This document shows, piece by piece, positions 47,422 to 57,056 of a stretch of 64,000 nucleotides of DNA; positions within the stretch are counted from its first letter, which is position 1, and every line of letters begins with the position of its first letter. The stretch comes from Symsagittifera roscoffensis (Eukaryota > Xenacoelomorpha > Acoela > Convolutidae): positions 10,320,723 through 10,384,722 of the forward strand of contig NC_087066.1 in NCBI RefSeq assembly GCF_963678635.1, given 5' to 3'. A program made the translations under genes and the position numbers. The notes beneath the pieces are model-generated. The model made no database searches. It was not told the DNA's origin and worked only from the letters and a program-made list of their open reading frames with translations.

Positions 47422-48103
47422 ATTCACAGCAACATTTTCTGAAAAGAAAGTACATTGTTCACAAGTCTCAAATGGAAATAAAAACCGACTTGACCACGAA
47501 TCATTTTACCAAAGTAATATCGAACGACTTTTACATCTCAATCCCGAAGATTGTAAAAACGAGTTACTCAGACTAAATATCACAAGAAATAAAAACACAG
47601 ATAGAAAGTTAGTATATTTCCAAGTTATTGCAGATTCTGTACATCAAGCAGAACTTGAAAGATATCAAGGACACATAAAACTAGATGAAAAATACCCATA
47701 CAACGGCGCACACGGAAGATTAACTTATGACATACACGATAAACACTGGATACCGCACATTGGTATAAATAACCCATCAAACTGCAAAGTAGACACAAAA
47801 AATAAAGGATATCAAGAAATAATGTTTTTCGATTGGAAAATACAACTCGAAAAAATACAACTCACACGCGATTTATCTGACAACACTATGATCTATCAAG
47901 GAATTAGATTACCTTGTAAAAACGATCAAGGCTATTGTGACCCTACAACACGAACACAAGCAACAATTGTTTGGTTCCCCGAGGACACATGTACAACATT
48001 TCAAGTAGCAAAAATACACGCCCGAATGATAAAATTCCACGAAAAATATTTTATACAATCAATTCCATATGATCAAGTAAATCCATCACGAAAAATAAGT
48101 TGA
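47276..48103 (+). CDS. env: Env of element 2, N-terminal ectodomain (chuvirus-like glycoprotein)
   Basis: The envelope reading occupies this frame from about 47,295. Features are a YAINQVSQCE segment, a VHCSQV segment, several spaced cysteines (DC, CKVD, LPCKNDQGYC, DTC) and NIT/NPS-type glycosylation sequons. The order YDC, then S-x-C-E, then V-x-CS resembles the start of glycoproteins of chuviruses (negative-strand RNA viruses, Jingchuvirales), which also occur as captured env genes in invertebrate retroelements. The frame ends at TGA 48,101-48,103, and envelope text resumes in the next ORF. Annotated as seen; no joined product is given. Confidence 0.6.
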   Translation: MKKMNKKTLHKYAINQVSQCETEPQAIETTNVIATLYSKARATTVIGYKFTATFSEKKVHCSQVSNGNKNRLDHESFYQSNIERLLHLNPEDCKNELLRLNITRNKNTDRKLVYFQVIADSVHQAELERYQGHIKLDEKYPYNGAHGRLTYDIHDKHWIPHIGINNPSNCKVDTKNKGYQEIMFFDWKIQLEKIQLTRDLSDNTMIYQGIRLPCKNDQGYCDPTTRTQATIVWFPEDTCTTFQVAKIHARMIKFHEKYFIQSIPYDQVNPSRKIS

Positions 48104-49740
48104 CACGTTTTCAAATATATCAAGAAACAGAACTTGCATGTAAATACAGAAACCCACTTCACAAAACACAATACTCCGAAATATTAGTTGAATACAAAAA
48201 AGGATTCGACATGACCACTGGAAAAATAAAAATCGACCCATATGCCACAAGTTATCCTATAAACGAAGGAACATCATATATACCAGTTAATTTTCAAAAA
48301 AGTAAAGGTCAACCTGGTGGACATCTAAAGCCCCATGACACTAGAAGCACACGTTTACAAGAACTATCACTAATGAATAGTACTTATTTTGGTAATATCC
48401 ACTATGATATTCACTTAGATATGAAATTAGACTACACAATTAGCCGAATTTTTCAGGAAATGTCACTCTCTGAATTAGAAACACTTCACCAACTATGCGA
48501 ATTAGAACGAACACAAATCTTACAATCACTTGCACTAGCAGTATTAAAAATACCCTACGCAGGATATTTACTATCAGGAAATAGATCAAGTTTTTTAGAC
48601 TACGAAGGAAACATTTTATGGTTTTATACCTGTACCAAAAAAGTATCACCACTATATGTTTTTGAAGATAAACGATGCTATAAAAGAATCCCTATCTTTT
48701 ATAAGAATAAAGTACATTTCGTTGACACACTTTCAAGACGAACCTATTTCTGGGATACCGCAGTTCCATGTGGATCAAAATATAGCCACAATGTAGTACA
48801 ACTGAACCCTGATGAAGATAAATATTACCTTCTTACCCCATACCCCACATTAATGCAATCACTCAAAAAATTTTCACCAGAAAGCATTAGAGGTATTGCT
48901 CGAAACCCAAATATCGACTTACAATCAATTGGAATATATTCAAAATCCGATATCCAACATCACATTAGAACACAAAGATTCCAAGAATTATTAACACAAA
49001 TGGACACTATACAAAGACAATCAATTGACCAAAACTTACGCAAACTTGCCGAAACCGCAGGATTTGCAGATATTTATACACAAGATTATAGCGGATATTT
49101 TAAAGACATTAAAGACTATATATATCTAAACGGTGAAAAATACCGACCACAAGATATCTCACCTATAAATATTTTTAGCTTTGTTACACTAAAAAATGAA
49201 ATTCTTGATTTTCTAGGATGGCCCTATTACATCTTAGAAAAATTAACTATTCTATACGCAATGTTTAACTTTATAGGATTTCTTTTTTCACTTTTAAAAG
49301 GAATCTATAACACATGTGCTATACACACACAAGTCAATAGACAAGCAAGTGTAGCACGCATACTATTTTCAGGATTCTTTGGAATTTTTTCATCATCAAT
49401 AAACAAAATTCTTTTAGACGCACAAATAAAAGAATACAATACAAAAATAGCGACAAGACAGAACAAGTACGACGAAGAACATAATAATGTAGAAATAACG
49501 CCTACAGCACCACAGTTACCACCCCTACCACATAACCATCCATTATCCCTAGTCCCACGAAATTTTCAAAATTTAGCAATAACACATAATCCAAATTTTA
49601 GACCAACCATATCACAAAGTCCCATTCAACATATAATGACACATCATTCACAAGATGAAAATACATATGAACAAATTATAGAACAACCCCATACCACCGC
49701 TTTTCAGTCTCAAAATAATAATTTTTTTAGCCCACGATGA
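48100..49740 (+). CDS. env: Env of element 2, C-terminal ectodomain, membrane anchor and tail
   Basis: This 546-codon frame includes a helix with LCELERTQILQSLALAVL and then LSGNRSSFLDYEGN. Next come WFYTCTKKVSPLYV, CYKRIPIFY, VHFVDTLSRRTYFWD and an IGIYSKSDIQHHIRTQRF segment. These marks, in this order, are what I associate with chuvirus-type class III fusion glycoproteins. A hydrophobic stretch (LTILYAMFNFIGFLFSLL, residues about 385-402) is the probable membrane anchor. It is followed by a cytoplasmic tail rich in Pro. The stop overlaps the next ATG in an ATGA (49,737-49,740). The protein should mediate membrane fusion if the upstream part is joined; here the gene is split over three frames. 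Family call is by memory of pattern, not by search. Confidence 0.65.
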   Translation: MTRFQIYQETELACKYRNPLHKTQYSEILVEYKKGFDMTTGKIKIDPYATSYPINEGTSYIPVNFQKSKGQPGGHLKPHDTRSTRLQELSLMNSTYFGNIHYDIHLDMKLDYTISRIFQEMSLSELETLHQLCELERTQILQSLALAVLKIPYAGYLLSGNRSSFLDYEGNILWFYTCTKKVSPLYVFEDKRCYKRIPIFYKNKVHFVDTLSRRTYFWDTAVPCGSKYSHNVVQLNPDEDKYYLLTPYPTLMQSLKKFSPESIRGIARNPNIDLQSIGIYSKSDIQHHIRTQRFQELLTQMDTIQRQSIDQNLRKLAETAGFADIYTQDYSGYFKDIKDYIYLNGEKYRPQDISPINIFSFVTLKNEILDFLGWPYYILEKLTILYAMFNFIGFLFSLLKGIYNTCAIHTQVNRQASVARILFSGFFGIFSSSINKILLDAQIKEYNTKIATRQNKYDEEHNNVEITPTAPQLPPLPHNHPLSLVPRNFQNLAITHNPNFRPTISQSPIQHIMTHHSQDENTYEQIIEQPHTTAFQSQNNNFFSPR

Positions 49741-50645
49741 GCCCTACACCGCTCAAATTCCCACCCACCAACCTCAACACTCCAATTACAATAATTCCAC
49801 TTTTTGCCTTCCCGCCACCCGATTTCCCAACCAGTAATATAACATCAGGCATGAATTCAGACACTAATTCACATATTTCAGTTTTATACTCCATTTCACA
49901 ACTCAATAACCCTAATATTGAAACCCCTGATGAATTTGCAGACTCTGAACCATCTCCATCCAATAATTTTCAAACCAACTCCTCAATTTTTTCAACACCC
50001 CCTTTTCAACCAATCCCACCAAATAACCCACTCCCATCCATTTCTACACCCTCTTACGCTTCCCAGGTCACCCCAGCCTACTCTTCATTTCATTCAGACC
50101 GATCATCCAATTCTCCAGATACTCCCCAAATCTCCCAAGAACTAGATAATTTTATCACCCTACAACAACAACCCTTACACCTTGACACCCCCACTATAAA
50201 TCAGATTTCATCCACAATAGAATCATCAAACCCACCTACCTCTACACCCTCTTCAGCTTATACCGCATCATTAGCACCATCATCTACACCCACCGAATCA
50301 TCAAATAGCACTAATAGAGCTTATCGCACTTTCAAAAGAAAATTCCCAAACCATCCATTTCCAACAAAACCAGGAACAGCCCGTGAATATATTAATCATC
50401 CAAATCACACTAACACGAAAGATTTTCTAGCAATCACCTTACCTTCATTTCCACAGTATACTTTAAACACCCCTCATGACACTAACGACACACGTAGTTT
50501 TGTAGATGAACATGTTTTAATGCCTACACTTCATTGGACATCATATTATCATTTTACTAATCCCCTTTGCCTACCATTATCTAATACTCATATCGATACC
50601 CAGAAAGAAATCAAGATATGCTATACCGACTCACCACACCACTAA
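49737..50645 (+). CDS. Post-env ORF of element 2, Pro/Ser/Thr-rich start
   Basis: This 302-codon frame starts at ATG 49,737, overlapping the env stop by three bases, which suggests termination-reinitiation coupling. Residues 1-200 are Pro/Ser/Thr/Asn-rich low complexity; residues 200-300 become ordinary (FKRKFPNHPFPTKPGT, then PTLHWTSYYHF). It ends at 50,643-50,645, and similar-looking text continues in the frame of the next entry. No family is recognised. It could be an accessory or second structural protein. Confidence 0.5.
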   Translation: MSPTPLKFPPTNLNTPITIIPLFAFPPPDFPTSNITSGMNSDTNSHISVLYSISQLNNPNIETPDEFADSEPSPSNNFQTNSSIFSTPPFQPIPPNNPLPSISTPSYASQVTPAYSSFHSDRSSNSPDTPQISQELDNFITLQQQPLHLDTPTINQISSTIESSNPPTSTPSSAYTASLAPSSTPTESSNSTNRAYRTFKRKFPNHPFPTKPGTAREYINHPNHTNTKDFLAITLPSFPQYTLNTPHDTNDTRSFVDEHVLMPTLHWTSYYHFTNPLCLPLSNTHIDTQKEIKICYTDSPHH

Positions 50646-51530
50646 CACATAGACAATTTACTTATATAGGATATAAAAAGTCACTAAAAACATACACTGC
50701 ACCCCGAGCTAACGAATATACGCTAGAATACTACGATCATAACATCATCCGAGCTAACCAAGACCAATTTTTAGATGATGATCGCTTCGCTAGCCCACAA
50801 ATCACAGAAAAATTCTTCATCAAAACACCATATGTATTTACACTCAATATATTTGATCGCAAATTCGACCACGTCATTTCTGAAGCACTAACCGACATGC
50901 AAGCTTACGAAAGTTTTAAAGAAAGATTTCAATTATTTTCACTAACCTTCAATTTCTTGCACCACATGAACGCGATTTGCACTGCTCACACGACATTATG
51001 TTACGCACTAAACAAACCCACACATATACATATTATCGTTTCATACAAAATCATTTTGATCTGCACACTCCATCAAGACAACCACACCACCGTTTTCAGT
51101 TTATGAACTCTAAATACACTTCACCATTTTTCTTAACTTCACATATTGCATCAAAGATACTAACCTTCACGGTATTCTTCGCAATTATGATCCCATAACC
51201 CAAATGTATATATTTTGTCCCATCACGAAGACCCTTAACACAGAAGAATCCATACCCTTCCTTATCCCACATGAATTTATTCAACCTATAGAAATCCCAA
51301 TATTAGAATTCATCCACAACACTAAATACAATCACAAATTATATAATCTCATTCAAAACACACCTTATGAGTTTGCAGTTGGCACTGAAGAACTAAAAAC
51401 TATTAAAGCACTTCAATTGCTTTGGCCACTGCTTCAAACTAAAAACATCATTCGCATACTAGCAAAATTACTAACAAATTCCGACATAATACACGACATC
51501 TTCCCCCACGGTTTTTTCCCCGACGACTAA
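50618..51530 (+). pseudogene. Post-env ORF continuation, broken over three frames, copy 1
   Basis: Frames 50,618-51,106, 50,977-51,198 and 51,204-51,530 follow each other in a way that suggests one original gene with shifts near 51,000 and 51,175. The last frame (108 codons, with IPFLIPHEFIQPIEIPILEF and ALQLLWPLLQTKNIIRILAK) ends at TAA 51,528-51,530. No domain is recognised. Most of it, from 50,699, lies inside a tandem duplication and is repeated in full at 52,631-53,462. Directly after the stop is CAG/GTAAGTAT, a consensus splice donor. Confidence 0.45.
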
Positions 51531-51532
51531 CA

Positions 51533-51618
51533 GGTAAGTATAATTGATACATATTCTTCACTAATAAATTCAAATTAAAACTAACCATTCTTTATCCATG
51601 TCTCATTTAGATTTTTAG
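51533..51618 (+). promoter_or_regulatory. Possible short intron after the post-env ORF (copy at 53,465-53,550)
   Basis: CAGGTAAGTATAATTG starts a consensus donor at 51,533. A CTAAC branch-like element lies near 51,581 and a pyrimidine-rich stretch ends in TTTTTAG near 51,618. The candidate intron is about 86 bp, in the 3' untranslated part of the element. No transcript evidence is available, and an intron in a retroelement would normally be lost on retrotransposition. Confidence 0.3.
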
Positions 51619-52630
51619 TCTTCATCCCACGATCATCTGCAAAAAACACAAAAGAAAAATAAAAAATAGAAAACTTCTTCAAATTCTTCTAAACTCTATT
51701 AATATTTTGCACTAGATAAATATAAGAAAATTCATACCAATGTAGTAAATTCATTTATAAATTGTTTCCCCAAAATTAGTAAATTTAGTAATGATGAAAA
51801 TTTGTAACTTAATTTTTCCCCAAAACTAGCAGTAAAATTGAAATTCTATGTAGTAAATTGATAAGACGAAAATGCAGTACTAACCTTTTGATATTTTCAT
51901 TCACTCGCACAAGAATTCTATCCAAACTCGCACAGCTCGCCCACGAAGAATTGTTTAAATAATAAATTTCAGTTTCAAGTTTTCACACTCAACAACTCTA
52001 ACACGCGATAACAAGTTTCAAACTTTCCTTTAACCCGGTTGGAAAGGAATTATATACCAAACAAAACTAACCAACGCAGCTTACTAAACACCACAAAACA
52101 TAGAATAACAGCATGACTAAGAAAAGAAAACCAACGGTACCCAAACCGGATTAACCCAGTTTAAAACTGGATAATTTATTTTTTTGAAGACTATTATAAA
52201 GTCTAAGAAAGAAATAATAAAACACAAAAAAGTCGAAAGACAAACCCATACCAAAAACAATTTGATTTTTGAAAAAAGGACACAACCAACGAAACATAAG
52301 AAAAACCACCACAAACCCGACATAAAACGTTATCACATAACAGGACCTCTCACAGAAACCGCACGAAATCATACTCCCACTCTTGGCCTAACCCACCAGA
52401 GAGGACGTCCTGAGCATGCTCTATAGCCGGCCTAACCCACCGCGCTACATCCACGCTTTGTGACCACACTTCTATTTTTAATAAGAGGTACTCAAGGGTG
52501 AGTAACTCTTCAAAATAACCAAACTAAAACAAAAAGCTTTTGTGAAAACAACTAACCAAAATCATAATTAAAACACTAAACTAATAAAAATTCTTTAAAA
52601 TGTAAATTATACCTTGCAGTATATAGATCA
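51619..52630 (+). other. Non-coding 3' part of element 2, copy 1
   Basis: No gene is supported. On the minus strand at 52,390-52,450 there is tRNA-like text (TAGCGCGGTGGGTTAGGC, similar to a pol III A-box region), with GGTGGGTTAGGCC repeated about 44 bp away. I saw no good B-box, so it is at most a tRNA/SINE remnant. The same text recurs in copy 2 at about 54,322-54,382. Confidence 0.35.
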
Positions 52631-52828
52631 GCACCCCGAGCTAACGAATATACGCTAGAATACTACGATCATAACATCATCCGAGCTAACCAAGACCAAT
52701 TTTTAGATGATGATCGCTTCGCTAGCCCACAAATCACAGAAAAATTCTTCATCAAAACACCATATGTATTTACACTCAATATATTTGATCGCAAATTCGA
52801 CCACGTCATTTCTGAAGCACTAACCGAC

Positions 52829-53462
52829 ATGCAAGCTTACGAAAGTTTTAAAGAAAGATTTCAATTATTTTCACTAACCTTCAATTTCTTGCACCACATG
52901 AACGCGATTTGCACTGCTCACACGACATTATGTTACGCACTAAACAAACCCACACATATACATATTATCGTTTCATACAAAATCATTTTGATCTGCACAC
53001 TCCATCAAGACAACCACACCACCGTTTTCAGTTTATGAACTCTAAATACACTTCACCATTTTTCTTAACTTCACATATTGCATCAAAGATACTAACCTTC
53101 ACGGTATTCTTCGCAATTATGATCCCATAACCCAAATGTATATATTTTGTCCCATCACGAAGACCCTTAACACAGAAGAATCCATACCCTTCCTTATCCC
53201 ACATGAATTTATTCAACCTATAGAAATCCCAATATTAGAATTCATCCACAACACTAAATACAATCACAAATTATATAATCTCATTCAAAACACACCTTAT
53301 GAGTTTGCAGTTGGCACTGAAGAACTAAAAACTATTAAAGCACTTCAATTGCTTTGGCCACTGCTTCAAACTAAAAACATCATTCGCATACTAGCAAAAT
53401 TACTAACAAATTCCGACATAATACACGACATCTTCCCCCACGGTTTTTTCCCCGACGACTAA
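52829..53462 (+). pseudogene. Post-env ORF fragments, copy 2
   Basis: Frames 52,829-53,038, 52,909-53,130 and 53,136-53,462 duplicate those of copy 1 at an offset of 1,932. The beginning of the gene is absent because the duplication starts within it, at 50,699. It is therefore a 5'-truncated second copy, presumably untranslated or translated only from internal methionines. Confidence 0.6.
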
Positions 53463-54562
53463 CAGGTAAGTATAATTGATACATATTCTTCACTAATAAA
53501 TTCAAATTAAAACTAACCATTCTTTATCCATGTCTCATTTAGATTTTTAGTCTTCATCCCACGATCATCTGCAAAAAACACAAAAGAAAAATAAAAAATA
53601 GAAAACTTCTTCAAATTCTTCTAAACTCTATTAATATTTTGCACTAGATAAATATAAGAAAATTCATACCAATGTAGTAAATTCATTTATAAATTGTTTC
53701 CCCAAAATTAGTAAATTTAGTAATGATGAAAATTTGTAACTTAATTTTTCCCCAAAACTAGCAGTAAAATTGAAATTCTATGTAGTAAATTGATAAGACG
53801 AAAATGCAGTACTAACCTTTTGATATTTTCATTCACTCGCACAAGAATTCTATCCAAACTCGCACAGCTCGCCCACGAAGAATTGTTTAAATAATAAATT
53901 TCAGTTTCAAGTTTTCACACTCAACAACTCTAACACGCGATAACAAGTTTCAAACTTTCCTTTAACCCGGTTGGAAAGGAATTATATACCAAACAAAACT
54001 AACCAACGCAGCTTACTAAACACCACAAAACATAGAATAACAGCATGACTAAGAAAAGAAAACCAACGGTACCCAAACCGGATTAACCCAGTTTAAAACT
54101 GGATAATTTATTTTTTTGAAGACTATTATAAAGTCTAAGAAAGAAATAATAAAACACAAAAAAGTCGAAAGACAAACCCATACCAAAAACAATTTGATTT
54201 TTGAAAAAAGGACACAACCAACGAAACATAAGAAAAACCACCACAAACCCGACATAAAACGTTATCACATAACAGGACCTCTCACAGAAACCGCACGAAA
54301 TCATACTCCCACTCTTGGCCTAACCCACCAGAGAGGACGTCCTGAGCATGCTCTATAGCCGGCCTAACCCACCGCGCTACATCCACGCTTTGTGACCACA
54401 CTTCTATTTTTAATAAGAGGTACTCAAGGGTGAGTAACTCTTCAAAATAACCAAACTAAAACAAAAAGCTTTTGTGAAAACAACTAACCAAAATCATAAT
54501 TAAAACACTAAACTAATAAAAATTCTTTAAAATGTAAATTATACCTTGCAGTATATAGATCA

Positions 54563-55067
54563 GCATACAACACCAAAGACGAACATCCAAAGACAAAATG
54601 AACCCACTACACTCGAAAAAGAATGGCCAACCACAACCAATATGCCGTCCACAATCATAACTCAAAGGATTTAGAGTACGACTTGACTTCGCAGAAAAGG
54701 AGTTCATTGAACTAGACCAATGACCACCTCGATGTTCAAGTATACGTACAGATCCGAGTAACCAGGCATCCCCTCCACGCACAATCTCCACGCCATTCCC
54801 AGACAAGGTCGAACACAAAAGAAGTTCTCTACGTGAAACAGAAAAACCTGTCATAGCAAACCATTCTGAAATCAGATTGATTTCGTTGGGAAACCCAGTC
54901 GTTGTCATAAGAAGACACAACGATTGATATCCATCATTCCAGCGTCCTGGAACTTCTCTAACAAGAGAACCCAGAAGAATATGATGTTCGCAAAATACCA
55001 ACGTCCATCATCCATCCTTTGAATTGCAGAAAGACAATTCTAAAAAACACTGTAAAACCCGGATGGG
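54563..55067. other. Terminal internal segment of element 2 with a long antisense open frame
   Basis: This stretch differs in composition from the rest of the element: it has ordinary G content. On the minus strand a frame is open from about 55,001 down to 54,542 with diverse residues (RRELLLCSTLSGNGVEIVRG, GDAWLLGSVRILEHRGG). I recognise no family. It could be a captured host fragment in antisense, or chance. The plus strand ends with a short GGATGGG purine tract right before the 3' LTR, the probable polypurine primer. Confidence 0.35.
55061..55067 (+). promoter_or_regulatory. Polypurine-type tract before the 3' LTR
   Basis: GGATGGG directly precedes the TG of the 3' LTR. It is short and contains one T, so it is a weak polypurine tract, but its position is exactly where plus-strand priming must begin. 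Confidence 0.5.
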
Positions 55068-55477
55068 TGGAACCTGATCTAAACTACATTTTATGATTGG
55101 ATAAATTAGATATTTTACCACTGTAAAGTATTTAATATTAACCAATCATGATCCATCTAACTAACAACCCACTTATTTGTAAGTGCTGAAATTACTTGTA
55201 ATTTCAGCACCAGAGAGATTTGATTTTAACTTAGAAATTAGTTGCCTCTCCAAGAGAACTTCAGCAGCCGCAATAAACCAGTATACCCTAGATCTATTGA
55301 GCCTAGCAGAGACTAGTTAAACAACCTGAGACTAGATAGTATAAGAGTAAGATTAGGATCGGTATTAGACTAAGAAGTTGCACGAATCTATCCGGCCGAA
55401 AATAAGATAGCGTGACGAGCAGACGGTGTACCCTATCCGAAATTACTCTATGAGTTAACCACATCGGTCATAACTCA
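55068..55477 (+). repeat. 3' LTR of element 2
   Basis: The same 410 bp as the 5' LTR with four substitutions. It includes the 28-base hairpin at 55,183-55,210 and ends in CA just before the GTAA target duplicate (55,478-55,481). Confidence 0.96.
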
Positions 55478-55620
55478 GTAAGCAAATTTTTGAAAACCTG
55501 GAAAAATTTTATTTTGCTTTATTTTGGAACCTTAACAACTTCCAGTACCCTTCCATTCTTCTAGTGAAGTAAAGCGATAGATTGAGTTTTAAAATTCAAA
55601 GTTTTTGATTGTCACAATAA

Positions 55621-55830
55621 ATTTATCTTGGAAATCAGTGTAAGTGGCCTGTTGATTCGATGCTGATTTTGAATCAGAAGAAAAAAAACCAAGGAAGAGA
55701 AAATCGAGTGGCGAAAAGACCACCGCGAAGAACCTAAGTGAAAGGAATTGGCGAACAAACCAAATAGAAGGTTTACCATAAAGTAGACTAGACATAGTTG
55801 CCCTGGCAGACTGAAAACTTGATCAATAGT
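55621..55830 (+). pseudogene. Decayed 3' end of an F-box-like gene
   Basis: Sequence here matches the last coding part and 3' flank of the gene at 57,057-58,754: AAATCAGTGTAAGTGGCCTG, then TTGATTCGATGCTGATTTTG, the AGGAAGAGAAAATCGAGTGG segment and GTAGACTAGACATAGTTGCC. Stops interrupt the frame. Only the 3' end of the gene is present, in the same orientation. Confidence 0.75.
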
Positions 55831-55974
55831 TTTCAATAGTTTTTATCAATCAAATTTTCAACAGCTGTAGTCTCTATTAGGTTATCATAAAAATCTAAAG
55901 AGTTAAAGCTTTGTCATTTTCTCCTCACAAGCTATATTTAAGTAGGTCATCATTCGCATGAAAATGAAATGGTT

Positions 55975-56285
55975 AAGCCTCTATCAACGAAGTAAAGACA
56001 CTTACATGGGTTGTGTTGCTTTTTTCTTACAAACAAGAAATTGTTCACGATCATTTTTTTTGTGATTTTTATTCTTGAACGGTGAATGATGGGGAAAAAC
56101 GTCCATGGCGTGAAAAGTAAAAACAAAAACTTCTAGGAAGGAAAAATTTAACCTATTTATCCAGTTTTTTTTTCAAATTGGGGCAATTTTCTCAAAAAAT
56201 TATCAATCATTAAATGTTCTTAAAATTCAAATATCTGTTAAGATGTTAACTTTTTTCTTTGAAATTCGAAAGAGGTGTCTTGTGT
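55975..56285 (+). repeat. Dispersed repeat family, copy upstream of the F-box gene
   Basis: It starts TCTATCAACGAAGTAAAGAC and follows the block order of the copy in CPSF4 intron 4 (30,640-31,020), including an AAAATTTAACCTATTTATCC block and a TTTTTTCTTTGAAATTCGAA end. Identity is moderate. Confidence 0.55.
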
Positions 56286-57056
56286 TTAGAGGGAATAATC
56301 AAAGAAGTTATTACCCTTGTAATGTCGGCTTAGCTACTGCTTGGCAAATATGTTCTCAATACTAATGTACATTGTTTATCTTGTTTCTTGATTTGTTTTC
56401 CCTCTAATTGAGCTTCATCAGCGACAAACGTTTACAAGTTTTGGTAGATGTGTTCTTGTACATATTGGCTTTTTTGTTAGCTGGTCACACTGTTTTTGTT
56501 GTAACGCAAGAGGCGCAAATCAACTCCGTGGCATAGCTTCACACGAAGCTCGACATAAAGCTGACAGTTAGCCTTGAGACAGTTTTTTTGATTGCAAGTC
56601 CAAACAGCAATGCTAATCGAATTGGGTTTCTATCATGATTAAATAGAAAAAGTTGCACTGATATACGGAAAAGATTGTTAATGTTTCAAGGTTTCTACAG
56701 CTTGGATATAAGTAATCTCAATTGTACATTTGGATAGTAATTTTTAAATCTTTTTCTGTCCTACAATCCCTTCATATGTTTCCCGGTTCCCCTGAGAAAG
56801 GATCTTTGGTTTCGATTCTCGTGTTTCATTCTCACGTTGAATCAGTTATTAAAATAACATACATTGACTGGAGATGATTAAATCTGAGAAAATTGAATTT
56901 AAAATATCGAATTGAAGTGAGCCAATTGAACTGAAGTTTTCAATAGCAAAGGTTAGGTTCTAATTAAAATATTTTTCAACTATTAAGTTGTTTTTGAGAG
57001 TAATGTATTGATGTCGGATCATATAACGCAACCGTGCTCTGTTCCAGATTTGAAAA
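56286..57056 (+). other. Upstream region of the F-box-like gene
   Basis: No gene was recognised. A possible 3' splice site (CTGTTCCAG) ends at about 57,047, ten bases before the ATG, so a non-coding first exon upstream is possible. Confidence 0.35.

Larger units (their letters stand above)
50699..54562 (+). repeat. Perfect-looking 1,932-bp tandem duplication inside element 2
   Basis: Copy 1 is 50,699-52,630 and copy 2 is 52,631-54,562. Every ORF, stop and homopolymer compared is identical at an offset of exactly 1,932. The junction carries the trinucleotide GCA at 50,699-50,701, 52,631-52,633 and 54,563-54,565 (as TGC/GCA context), consistent with a short-homology exchange. I found no mismatch by eye. 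Either it is very young or it is an assembly duplication. Copy 2 lacks the upstream part of the post-env ORF, so its frames start at internal methionines. Confidence 0.92.
34677..55481 (+). mobile_element. Complete LTR retroelement (element 2), env-bearing Ty3/gypsy type, with GTAA target duplication
   Basis: Two 410-bp LTRs (34,681-35,090 and 55,068-55,477) start with TG and end with CA. They are flanked by GTAA on both sides (34,677-34,680 and 55,478-55,481). By eye they differ at four positions, about 99% identity, so insertion is recent. Between them lie gag, protease, RT, RNase H, integrase, a glycoprotein gene and further ORFs, all on the plus strand. Integrase lies downstream of RNase H, which places the element in the Ty3/gypsy order. 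The sense strand is A/C-rich and poor in G throughout. Confidence 0.95.

Noticed and set aside
52380-52455. tRNA gene or tRNA-derived SINE on the minus strand
   Set aside because: The A-box-like TAGCGCGGTGGGTTAGG is suggestive, but no GGTTCGAxxCC B-box or cloverleaf pairing was found; kept only as a remnant note. The duplicate at 54,312-54,387 has the same problem.
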